Shown piece after piece: positions 23,701 to 28,736 of a stretch of 44,695 nucleotides of DNA. The stretch is from contig NW_019775503.1 of assembly GCF_001039355.2 (NCBI RefSeq), positions 311,989-356,683 of the forward strand, written 5' to 3'. The notes beneath the pieces were generated by a model, which worked only from the letters and a program-made list of their open reading frames with translations, made no database searches and was not told the DNA's origin. The stretch is from Lingula anatina. Taxonomy: Eukaryota > Brachiopoda > Lingulata > Lingulida > Lingulidae. Each line of letters starts with the position of its first letter. Positions within the stretch are counted from its first letter, which is position 1. The translations under genes and the position numbers were made by a program.

Positions 23701-25144
23701 TTAAAATGTTATCCAGAACCCTGTAGATGCACCCTTCAAGAAAATTATGAAACTTATTTTCAAAATTGAACAGGTGTTGTAGAAAGACTGTGATGCACAT
23801 AGCAGCAATATTATATAAAGAATTGATAAACCAAATTTCAATTCAAATTGTTGTATAAATAGTAAAATAGAATTCTTCAAATTTGGTGCAAACCATAACG
23901 CTGACGCTTTCTAGATCTTGATGAAAACGAAGGCGCATTATGACATCATTCAGTTGTATTTGGAAAACTGCTGGGTGATTTTCCAGTGAGAAATAATTAG
24001 TAGCTAACTCATATGTTTTAACATGTTTAAAATGTTTTATTAAAATAAAATAAGCATACAGACTGTAGAAGCTACAGTGCATAATTAGACAAAAATTGTA
24101 CATTCCTGGCCTTGAATTATCAGGGTTAACTTAAATAAAGTGTTCCATAGGTCTACCCCAAACTTATATATGGTAAACAAGCATGTAAATGCTGTTTGAA
24201 TCTTTTATCAGATGTTTAATTTTACTTGAGAATGCAGCGTGTTTGTACTAGGCATGCCGGGAAAACAACAACAACAAAAAAACATACTTCTGGTTTTCCA
24301 TAATATCTTGAAAGTCACGATTTCTTGAAGGGTGAATCTACGGGTGCCAACTTAATATGGGGACCATACTTCAAAAGCAGTGCTGCTAATTCCATGATGG
24401 TCTCCCCACCTCCACATGTGCCATTGCTGCAGGGGCCGAGCAATTAAACCTTGGAGCCGAGATTTAATCCATTTAATGGCACTTGTGGAGGCGGGGAGAC
24501 CATCAGGAATCAACAGCATCGCTTTTGATGTGGGGTCGGCCATATTTAGTCAGCAGGTCAGTTAGTACTCGAATCATCTATTCTGAATGGCCCCTATGAC
24601 ACTAATAACATGTCACTTTTAGTTCAGCATGTTGATATTATAGATAAATTTGTAATAAACTGAAAGTAAGACCCCATTCCCATGAACACCATTGGTCTGC
24701 ATTTAGAGTGAGAGTCCCAGCAAAGTTGGGCTGATCCTTAGAGACCATTCCCATAGATATAAGATCTCCTGGGGAGTCTCACTAGATTGCTGTTAACCTG
24801 ACCGGCTTAAATGTCTGTCCCATCTACTAAAAGCTGTAAGGGGGTACGTTGTTAACTTTTGTTAATTGGGCTCTGGGAAGCTGACAGCAATTTAGCATGA
24901 ACCCCCAGGGAGTTAGGTCGATCCAGATGGATCGATCTAAATCTGTGGGAACCCAGTCTTAAAGACAGATGTTGTCTATGGGGAATGTAGCCTAGGGGTG
25001 TTATGTAGCAACCAATCTCATACATATACCATTGGTACTTTCATATCAGTTTTACATATAATCCCTGTTGTTTTTAATAATTAAATATAATTTTCATGCC
25101 TTACCATGACACTTTCTTTTTCCCAGGTTAAGGGATTCAAGTAA
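8368..25144 (+). CDS. TPGS1: TPGS1, tubulin polyglutamylase complex subunit 1 (seven exons; 5' end not found)
   Basis: TPGS1 is a non-catalytic subunit of the complex that, with the TTLL1 ligase, adds glutamate side chains to tubulin in cilia, centrioles and neurons. Seven exons join in phase: 8368-8498, 11686-11749, 16443-16558, 18183-18318, 18562-18619, 22986-23069 and 25127-25144. They give 201 residues and a stop. Diagnostic family segments are visible in order: THHSRPAFENNVRQAYESLG, FTELLQVICRD, LACRDWEVVTHDVFRSAIFT then CFVLK, MDAGYSLAPDRLYMALNK, CEEFIITAADAFLLK and a VK-containing C-terminus. From memory the human protein is about 290 residues, so some 85-90 N-terminal residues are missing. 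The first exon found needs an incoming phase-2 exon that I could not locate. All introns are filled with transposon DNA. Identification rests on recalled family motifs, not on a search. Confidence 0.88.
8499..8995. other. TPGS1 intron, no other feature seen
   Basis: AT-rich intron sequence between the exon donor and the family H left end. No repeat shared with the rest of the window is obvious before the ATTT tetranucleotide run at about 8970-8990. Confidence 0.5.
9741..10830 (+). repeat. Eight-unit 146-bp tandem array with nuclear-receptor-type motifs
   Basis: The landmark TGACCTTGAAATTGACCTTT (or a close variant) starts at 9757, 9903, 10048, 10195, 10343, 10488, 10634 and 10777, so spacing is 143-148 bp. 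Each unit continues with a TGAACTGAACTTTGCA block, 'atctccaaaactggcag', 'cccatagtta' and 'gaataggaagtcat'. Units starting at 9903 and 10195 share variants (GACATTCTTTTTATGATG) that the others lack, which indicates a 292-bp dimer duplication. On the - strand three units contain an exact AGGTCAAAGGTCA, and others contain TCAAGGTCA. Confidence 0.88.
10940..11045 (+). repeat. Conserved internal block of family H (copy 1 of 3)
   Basis: It runs from an ACAACACTGGAGG stretch, through a T-rich run, to GGCGGTATTGCCTCTCTGAT and 'cctctagttac'. Closely similar blocks occur at 16150-16268 and 32895-32995. Conservation is higher than in the flanking repeat sequence. A 17-nt T run at about 10961-10978 interrupts this copy. 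Confidence 0.65.
11686..11749 (+). CDS. TPGS1: TPGS1 exon b
   Basis: A 64-bp exon with acceptor tatgactag and donor TTTGCAG then gtataa. It enters at phase 1 and leaves at phase 2, matching its neighbours. It encodes ANRSTLGVNGLVFTELLQVI and CR. The alternative acceptor a few bases later (ccaacag) would break the phase, which decides this start. Confidence 0.8.
11750..12235. other. TPGS1 intron, nothing recognised
   Basis: AT-rich sequence without a shared repeat, open frame or structured motif that I can identify. Confidence 0.4.
12236..12609 (+). repeat. Family H copy, left part, interrupted by the DIRS-like element
   Basis: It starts with a collapsed hairpin (GTACAGACACAGATGTACAA) joined directly to right-half blocks (TAAATATCCATGTTACCTG, TTATGTAATGCTGCATCAAA), so the core is deleted. 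It stops at 12609 within the 'ttttctaaatgtt' block. The copy resumes at about 15546 on the far side of the retrotransposon. Confidence 0.65.
12613..12726 (-). pseudogene. N-terminal stub of a tyrosine recombinase
   Basis: A frame overlapping the end of the RNase H ORF reads RQKPAELQQLDQEVAKWRAL followed by TFSANTNFSK, then a stop at 12613-12615 close to the element edge. An 'A.TFSANTN..S' start is typical of the N-terminal, DNA-binding part of recombinases in DIRS-group elements, as I remember them. The catalytic arginine, histidine and tyrosine region is absent. This stub is the best evidence that the element belongs to the recombinase-bearing order rather than to LTR retrotransposons. Confidence 0.6.
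12696..13268 (-). pseudogene. RNase H domain of the DIRS-like element
   Basis: A 190-residue frame. RNase H features are visible: VIVHTDASLRAGGAF with the first catalytic aspartate, the glutamate in INVKELAAVIVAARRW, the second aspartate in IVHTDNTVTVANLNNGTA, and the last in EQNIVADTISR. The protein presumably degraded the RNA strand of the RNA-DNA hybrid during reverse transcription. It is fused to RT in intact elements, but here a frameshift near 13270 separates the two. The C-terminal end overlaps the recombinase stub in another frame. Confidence 0.8.
13281..13508 (-). pseudogene. RT-RNase H connection segment, shifted frame
   Basis: A 75-residue frame that continues the RT domain in a different reading frame. 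It includes ESLAGKLSWAAQVTPWGRAH, the 'LxGKLxWAxxV..GR' connection seen after the RT thumb in DIRS-group and related elements. The frame change from the RT ORF is near 13455-13508, and a second one leads to RNase H near 13270. Both are decay indels or sequence errors. Confidence 0.65.
13453..14442 (-). pseudogene. Reverse transcriptase of the DIRS-like element
   Basis: A 329-residue frame. RT motifs appear in order: VPKPDGEIRVIHDLSRPENS, FMAKVDLKSAYRSVHI with the first catalytic aspartate, LPFGSRKSPFIFNRITQAVQ, and AYLDDFFV with the catalytic pair of aspartates, followed by LLRKLGYSINWKK. The YLDD form and the 'LPFG.R.SP' segment fit DIRS-group RTs. The frame overlaps the Gag-like ORF by about 115 bp, as in such elements. 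It is truncated at its C-terminal end by a frameshift. The catalytic residues themselves look intact. Confidence 0.87.
14328..14988 (-). pseudogene. Gag-like C-terminal part with a cysteine/histidine cluster
   Basis: The ATG-started frame runs 14858-14328, but the same frame stays open upstream to about 14988. It ends with a CDRFNGKNGCSLCHCKYSQV, CKTC and NHGEFNH cluster, the type of C/H-rich knuckle found at the end of DIRS-group Gag proteins. It probably bound RNA. It appears to be the continuation of the SAM-like ORF at 14989-15333, separated by one extra base in a run of six A on the - strand at about 14999-15004. That is either a decay indel or a homopolymer error. Confidence 0.65.
14989..15333 (-). 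pseudogene. Gag-like N-terminal part with a SAM-like domain
   Basis: A 114-residue frame starting at an ATG. Residues 5 to about 65 have the helix spacing of a SAM domain: ELEEWAKKAELNDETLTLL, FESMKAIKMLN, and FFGKSLSLGQLLLLQGAIDE. A proline/glutamine-rich linker follows. SAM domains oligomerise, so this could aid particle or complex assembly; that role is inference. The frame closes just after an A-run where the next ORF takes over. Confidence 0.55.
15546..16270 (+). repeat. Family H copy, right part, resumed after the DIRS-like element
   Basis: It resumes with TTATGTAACATTGCGTCAAA, then the 'cttattatttcgtaacat' and 'ggattgaaatacaattcaa' blocks, one diverged unit of the 146-bp repeat (about 15910-16070) and the conserved block at 16150-16268. 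No standard right terminus is found, so the 3' end is lost or diverged. Confidence 0.6.
16150..16268 (+). repeat. Conserved internal block of family H (copy 2 of 3)
   Basis: CACAACACTGGAGGTGGTGT, then TATACGAATG, ACTCCAGCTGATGATACC, GAGGCGTAG and CTCTCTGATCCCCTTGTTAC. This is the same order as at 10940-11045 and 32895-32995, without the long T run. Confidence 0.65.
16443..16558 (+). CDS. TPGS1: TPGS1 exon c
   Basis: The acceptor is ttccttgttcag and the donor is AAAAG then gtgagt, a near-consensus site. Phase 2 in, phase 1 out. It encodes DFPEAVKEKVMKKLACRDWE, VVTHDVFRSAIFTCFVLK. The CRD..AV...FR...LTCFVL pattern is the family core, and this exon alone is enough to suggest TPGS1. Confidence 0.88.
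16559..17675. other. TPGS1 intron with a 25-nt A run
   Basis: No gene or shared repeat recognised. A run of 25 A at 17448-17472 could be the tail of an old retroposed sequence, but I see no recognisable body upstream and no clear target duplication. Confidence 0.4.
17676..17763. repeat. 88-bp perfect palindrome with an AT-dinucleotide core
   Basis: The left arm 17676-17700 (ATATTCTCAACATTTGAGTA then ATCAT) and right arm 17739-17763 are exact reverse complements, and the 38 bases between are pure AT alternation. The whole 88 bp is therefore self-complementary and could extrude as a hairpin. It lies directly next to a Harbinger-type MITE. Confidence 0.95.
17777..17991. mobile_element. PIF/Harbinger-type MITE, complete
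   Basis: A 215-bp element flanked by TTA on both sides (17774-17776 and 17992-17994). The left terminus is GACTGGGTTCCCACAGATTT and the right terminus, read inward, is GACTGCATTCCCACAGATTT. A 3-bp TTA duplication with such inverted repeats fits the PIF/Harbinger superfamily. No coding capacity. It lies inside a TPGS1 intron. A second full copy is at 24741-24958 in the opposite orientation. Confidence 0.82.
18183..18318 (+). CDS. TPGS1: TPGS1 exon d
   Basis: The acceptor is gtatttcag and the donor is AAGTG then gtaaga. Phase 1 in, phase 2 out. It encodes DFLQEAESLYWSIDLKHNGE, ADKVLCDAVLHQILIAVSSS and ESDPK. This is the less conserved helical region that follows the TCFVL core. The frame is also open upstream of the acceptor, to an ATG at 18116, so a start there is possible but not needed. 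Confidence 0.82.
18562..18619 (+). CDS. TPGS1: TPGS1 exon e
   Basis: A 58-bp exon with acceptor atttgttag and donor AATAAG then gtaata. Phase 2 in, phase 0 out. It encodes VMDAGYSLAPDRLYMALNK, matching the 'EAGxxLGPDxLxxALxxA' segment I recall in vertebrate TPGS1. Confidence 0.82.
19010..19215. repeat. Diverged copy of the foldback element found at 24355-24547
   Basis: Shared stretches with 24440-24600: GAGATTTAAT, a CTTGTGA/GGGAAGGGACCATT stretch, TTTGCCATATTTGATCC and CTATTCTGAATGGCCCCT. The copy lies in a TPGS1 intron and is too diverged to define its ends. Confidence 0.5.
19530..19961 (+). repeat. Family H left end with intact hairpin, cut off at an assembly N
   Basis: A 30-bp hairpin at 19530-19559: arm TATGTACAGACACA, centre GA, then its exact complement. 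It is followed by a CACCTGCGTCTGTCGTCGCC stretch, an expanded GCCGATGCCGATG region (about 19580-19622) and two to three core units. The copy stops at the N at 19962, in the middle of a core unit, so the rest is probably missing from the assembly. Confidence 0.85.
19963..21832. other. TPGS1 intron, no gene or known element recognised
   Basis: AT-rich. A short duplicated phrase CAAATTACTTTCTGCTAA occurs at about 21502 and 21716. Several 60-76 codon frames look like chance. Nothing here shares sequence with the other repeats in the window. Confidence 0.4.
21833..22910 (+). repeat. Short but complete family H copy
   Basis: The left hairpin at 21833-21862 has one mismatch (CTGTGCAT for CTGTACAT). 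It is followed by the CTGTGTCTGTCGTTGTCG stretch, degenerate core sequence, the tail block at 22170-22330, and right-half blocks. It ends GTCTGTACATTTTACAGCTT at 22881-22900, then TGCTGCCTTG to 22910. At about 1.08 kb with both ends, it may be close to the minimal mobile unit. The 146-bp array and the conserved block are absent. Confidence 0.78.
22986..23069 (+). CDS. TPGS1: TPGS1 exon f
   Basis: The acceptor is caaattgtag and the exon ends CTC AAG before gttggt, a weak donor. Phase 0 on both sides. It encodes ALANSSTGKSIMPCEEFIIT and AADAFLLK, matching the C-terminal 'EEFL..AA.LF..K' helix of the family. Reading through the donor keeps the frame open for about another 57 codons with no family resemblance, so splicing is preferred. 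Confidence 0.82.
23198..23700. mobile_element. TTAA-flanked MITE (Kolobok- or piggyBac-like)
   Basis: A 503-bp element flanked by TTAA at 23194-23197 and 23701-23704. The terminal repeats are AGAGCAAGTTTGGTCAAACA on the left and, read inward on the right, AGAGTAAGTTTGGTCAAGCA (18 of 20). TTAA duplication is shared by the Kolobok and piggyBac superfamilies, and I cannot separate these without a transposase. The 120-codon - strand frame inside it has no transposase features. It lies in the last TPGS1 intron. Confidence 0.75.
23705..24354. other. TPGS1 intron, nothing recognised
   Basis: AT-rich sequence without a shared repeat or coding signal. Confidence 0.4.
24355..24547. repeat. Foldback element with arms of about 70 bp
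   Basis: The arms at about 24355-24424 and 24476-24547 are imperfect inverted repeats. The inner 29 bp (24396-24424 against 24476-24504) match at 27 positions, beginning GATGGTCTCCCC. Outer parts (CAAAAGC, GGGACC and ATATGG) also pair. The loop is about 51 bp. The 63-codon frame across it is an artefact of the foldback. Confidence 0.75.
24670..24737. mobile_element. Fragment of a second Harbinger-type MITE end
   Basis: It begins GACCCCATTCCCATG directly after TAA (24667-24669), resembling the MITE terminus GACTGCATTCCCACAG. It runs into the complete MITE at 24741. It could be the end of an older copy into which the second one inserted. Confidence 0.4.
24741..24958. mobile_element. PIF/Harbinger-type MITE, complete, inverted relative to 17777-17991
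   Basis: A 218-bp element with TTA at 24738-24740 and 24959-24961. The right terminus read inward is GACTGGGTTCCCACAGATTT, identical to the left terminus of the copy at 17777. The left terminus GAGACCATTCCCATAGAT is more diverged. Internal shared phrases include CTACTAAAAGCTGTAAGGGG and GTCTCACTAGATTGCTGT. Confidence 0.8.
25127..25144 (+). CDS. TPGS1: TPGS1 last coding exon (five residues and stop)
   Basis: The acceptor is ctttttcccag with a strong pyrimidine tract. The coding part is GTT AAG GGA TTC AAG TAA, giving VKGFK at the extreme C-terminus after ...AFLLK. The human protein, as I recall, also ends with a lysine-valine-lysine stretch a few residues long, which supports this tiny coding exon. 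Confidence 0.75.
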   Translation, partial: VKGFK

Positions 25145-25452
25145 ACGTAAAAGTATGAGTTGATCCATAGGAAAATTGATCATTTGGAGAGGAGAGTTGA
25201 AGAGCTTAGGAGATGTCCTGGAAGATGGGGCACAAATCAGTTATCTTATTTCAAAAACATTTATAATACACAGTTCATACAGAAAAATACTTGTTAAATT
25301 CAGGGACTTTCAAGGACTTTCAGGACTCAAATTCAAGCACTTTTCAAGGACATTTTGGTCATCAGGAAAGGCAACTGCTATTAATCCATACAACAAACAT
25401 TTTATAGTTGTACATAATTTATGAAAACAATTTATTTTACAAAAATAAATAA
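25145..25452 (+). other. TPGS1: Likely TPGS1 3' untranslated region with polyadenylation signals
   Basis: After the stop codon there is no further coding pattern. AATAAA hexamers occur in tandem at about 25443-25452 (AAATAAATAAATAAG), a likely cleavage signal about 300 bp downstream of the stop. The exact end cannot be read from sequence alone. Confidence 0.45.
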
Positions 25453-25562
25453 ATAAGAGAGTAAAATGGAAAAGATGTATATAAAAAAATTTAAGGGGGG
25501 GGGGGAGAGGTAAAAATAATCTGTAATGATCACTCTCTGACAATCTTCTGTGAACAATGTCC

Positions 25563-25706
25563 CTTTAATAAATATCAAAATTGGTTTCTCATCTTCCTTG
25601 GACCGTGAACTATCTCCCCCTGACTATCTTCTGCAAATGAAGTCCCTTGAATAAATATGAAAATTGGTTTCTCGTCTCGCTAGGACCACAAACCATCTCC
25701 CGCCGA
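25563..25706. repeat. Two-copy tandem repeat of about 85 bp
   Basis: Two units share TAAATATCAAAATTGGTTTC or TAAATATGAAAATTGGTTTC, a CTAGGACC/CTTGGACC step and a CCATCTCCC or CTATCTCCC end. A partial third unit (GATATGAAAATTG) follows. No coding signal. Confidence 0.6.
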
Positions 25707-26300
25707 AGATATGAAAATTGCCTTATTGTCTGTCAACCAATTATGAAAAGCTACTTTGAGAGTGGTGGTAATAAATTATGAGAATTACGTAAGCACAGGA
25801 ACAAAAAATCCTGCCTCAATATGAGAACCAGACAACTATGGAGTTTTTAGCCTCCAAATTCTACAAAATGTCAATTATTAGTATGTTTATAAATAAGCCT
25901 CACATAAGAACTTATTATATTGTATATTTTATTTTTATTTCAATTGAAGATTCCAATTTATAATAAACAAGAATGTTTGATGCATGTATGTCAAGCTATG
26001 ATCTTCATTTAAAAATTGTATCGTAGTGTTAGGTACCATTGCCTCAAGAAAAATTAGAACTGGCGCTCTAAATACGGAAACAGAATTAAAAATTTTTATT
26101 GGCCATTTTCGTCCACACATAAAAACATCCTCACAGCATTACCTGTAATCAATCTTCCTATGATTTTCAATGCAGTTTGCAATATCATTTTCAATCTCCC
26201 AAATGGAGCATATTATTTATCAAGGTGGAGAGGGGCAGAAATTCCCCTTGAGGCCATACATAACACTAAAAATTCAGTGGGAATCCCCTAATAATGAAGG
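25707..26300. other. Intergenic DNA, nothing recognised
   Basis: AT-rich, with only one short open frame on the - strand. No shared repeat found. Confidence 0.35.
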
Positions 26301-26420
26301 CAAAATAAATGCTATTCTAGAGAAAGTCTAACGGCTTTACCTTTTAATACAACTGAAGGCAGTAAATGTTATTCTAAGGAAAGTCTGGTGGCTTTACCTT
26401 TTAATACATACTGTTGAAGT
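26300..26420. repeat. 62-bp tandem duplication next to the BEL/Pao LTR
   Basis: Two units carry TTCTAGAGAAAGTCTAACGG or TTCTAAGGAAAGTCTGGTGG, each followed by CTTTACCTTTTAATAC, at about 26313 and 26375. It may be part of the LTR or of its flank. Confidence 0.5.
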
Positions 26421-26659
26421 TAAAAGTAAATAAAACTTGCGCTGGTTCAATTTTTTTTTTTTTTTACGGTTTTACATTACATTCAAACCACGTGTGACCA
26501 ACAAACATGTCACAACTTCACCCCACATGGAGTCCACACTCTCTCCAACATGGAAAAACTACTCACTTCTTCCTTTTTGGCCACTTAAGGGACCCACTGC
26601 ATAGTCACCTCTAACACAATTTAACACAATTGATCACAACCATACAACAATATTTGACA
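26410..26659 (-). repeat. Probable 3' LTR of the BEL/Pao element (far end uncertain)
   Basis: On the - strand a polypurine stretch AAGGTGGGGAGAA is followed by TGTCAAATATTG, starting at 26659, the expected position of the LTR start after pol. An A run (26451-26464) lies near the far end. A possible terminus CAACA is at about 26410. No second LTR exists in the window for comparison. Confidence 0.5.
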
Positions 26660-26719
26660 TTCTCCCCACCTTGAAATATATTACATATATTTCAATGAAT
26701 AATACAATAATAATAAATC

Positions 26720-27500
26720 TTACTTTATTACTAGCAATACAATACAGTTAATAGTGTGCCAATTATCAAGTCCATGTCCAGTCCTTTGTCTCAATTCCAG
26801 TTCATGATAATAATATTCACAGTTCATAAGTCCAGTTTCTGTCTCAGTTGTGTTGTTGGGAGAAAGCGCATGATCAATGTCAAATTGTTGCTTTCCTGTA
26901 GAAATGTTAACCCCTTCATCATCTAACTCGGGTTCTACTGGCAAAGATTCTAAACCTACCCCACTACTAATTTCAAGGTCATGTAACTTTTGTATTGGTC
27001 TGGTAATTAACCCTTTACTAGTTTTGACCTCAACTGACCTGACTAGACCATCTCCATACCTGGAAAACCCTTTGCACTACTCGCAACGGCCATAATAAAC
27101 GTGGAGAATTTTGGTCTCTCACTGAAACTACTGATCCAATGTTTAACCCTTTCCCACCTGAAACACTACTTTGACAAGATGGAAGGTTACGAATGTATTC
27201 TGATGACCATTTTTCCCAAAATTTGTTCAACAATTGTTTTCTATGATCATACATGGCAACCAAGTCTACATTGTTCATATCAGGAATTTCTTCCAAATCA
27301 TTCAAAGGACCACTGGTTAACAGTCTTCCTACAAGAAAATGTGAAGGGGTTAAAGAAACCCGGTCCTCTACATCGTCTGCAACAAAGGTAAGTGGCCTGG
27401 AATTGATACAGGCTTCTATCTCAAACAGGGTGATTTCTAATTCACTTCTAGTCAAAGACCATCTTTTTCAAAGATGATTTCACAGATCCAATCAAACGCT
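26720..27500 (-). pseudogene. BEL/Pao integrase end and C-terminal DUF5641-like domain
   Basis: The segment reads WWERLIGSVKSSLKKM, then ELEITLFEIEACINSRPLTF, LTPSHFLVGRLLTSGP and WEKWSSEYIRNLP. Next is an SH3-like stretch with VVSVRDQNSPRLLWPLRVVQ. All are typical of the BEL/Pao integrase end, where E in the first 'E.E' helix is catalytic. After a frame change near 27040 the tail continues (LITRPIQKLHDLEI in the next frame, then PVEPELDDEGVNISTGKQ) to a stop at 26720. The protein would join retrotransposon DNA to the host chromosome. At least one frameshift makes it non-functional. Confidence 0.82.
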
Positions 27501-28197
27501 CCCACCATNGCATGTGAACGAAGCCTAACCGTTGACATGTGATGCATTCTCGTTTCACACGTTTACACATGCGCCTTGCACCAATAATCCAATATTCATC
27601 TCTCAATCTGACCAATAAAGAGTTCACACCTGCATGCCTCATATGACAGATGAGAAAACTGTAATCTGCCTTTAACCCTCAATAAACCATCACCATCAAT
27701 GAAAGGTGACAGTTTAAATAAAGGGGATTTCTTTGACACAGACTGTTTTTCAAGAACACAGGCTATTTCTTCACTGAAATTCTCTCTCTGCACAACAGAT
27801 ATCAGGCGCACTTTAGCTTCCTGAAGCTCCCTAAGGGTCAAATCACCAGTACAACAAGCTTCATTAATGGCTTTCAAGTTGCCTATAAATCTCAAAACCC
27901 ATCCCACAATCCGGAGGGTCTTTGTAAATGTATTCCATCTTTCAAACTGAAAACCAGCATTAGAAAGGGTTTCAAACTTTAGTAAAACTGGATTTGATTT
28001 CATTTCAGAAATACCCCCCCCCCCCCTTCTTCTACATTTGTGTCAGACACTGTTCCCTGGCTAGTAATCATCAGTGTATTTTCACGGAGGAAAACTGGTC
28101 CATGTAACCAGGTTTCAGATACACAAAGTTCTGGGCCTGAGACACCTCTGCTAACCAAATCTGCTGGATTTTGGGGACGTTCACATGGAAAGTCTAT
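27448..28197 (-). pseudogene. BEL/Pao pol middle segment: post-RNase H and integrase zinc finger
   Basis: From 28197 the frame shows RPQNPADLVSRGVSGPELCV and ETWLHGPVFLRE, the usual 'NPADL.SRG' region. A run of about 12 G (28014-28025, C on the + strand) breaks the frame. The next frame (28003-27596) contains SPLFKLSPFIDGDGLLRVKG. A further frame (27642 on) has MRHAGVNSLLVRLRDEYWII and CKRVKRECITCQR, the H2C2-type zinc-binding domain of the integrase. The catalytic core that should follow is missing at the N. Confidence 0.8.
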
Positions 28198-28736
28198 TTT
28201 CTAAAAATCTATTTTCTAGAGAAGGGGGGCAGTGGAAATTAGCTGGGGGCAAGTGAAATTTGTCTGCAGTAAGCCTGACTGGACATTTCACCTGAATAGT
28301 GTCAAGCCCTGCAGCAGTGTAATAATCACAAATACTTAATGTCTAAATTCATTAATAGATATGCCAACTAATTTTAGTAATGTTATATAGTTGCTTGCTA
28401 GATTTTATGTAAATATAGATATATGTAAGACGGGTTTCTCTCACCTTAGATCACTGCTTAATTATTTTCAGCTTAAAAAAGAATGCAAATATTTCGAAAA
28501 ATAAAAAATTCTTTTCAGAGCTATGGCTTTTTTTTTTCACAATAAAAATGGGAATTGTAAACCTTTTCTATGCAGTGCTATTATTCAGCACAGTACAATT
28601 ATTAATTTTTAAAGATTTTTTTTTATTCAGTGCAATTTTTCAGACAGAACAATTGATAATTGTGGAAGATTTTTCCACACTAGGCCCTACAATTATTTAG
28701 AACTTCAGAGTAATAGCATCCAGCCTTTTTTTAGTA
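28198..28736. other. Intergenic DNA, nothing recognised
   Basis: AT-rich sequence between the BEL/Pao breakpoint and the next transposon. No coding signal. Confidence 0.4.

Larger units (their letters stand above)
26660..28197 (-). mobile_element. BEL/Pao LTR retrotransposon, 5'-truncated and broken
   Basis: The - strand carries the second half of a Pao-type pol: the post-RNase H segment (about 28197-27640), the zinc-binding part of the integrase (27642-27510), then, after the N at 27509, the end of the integrase core and a DUF5641-like C-terminal domain (27500-26720). Gag, protease and reverse transcriptase are absent. The left breakpoint at about 28197 joins directly to unrelated TTTTCTA-rich sequence. 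Confidence 0.82.

Noticed and set aside
24352-24543. 63-codon - strand ORF
   Set aside because: It reads through the foldback arms; no domain.
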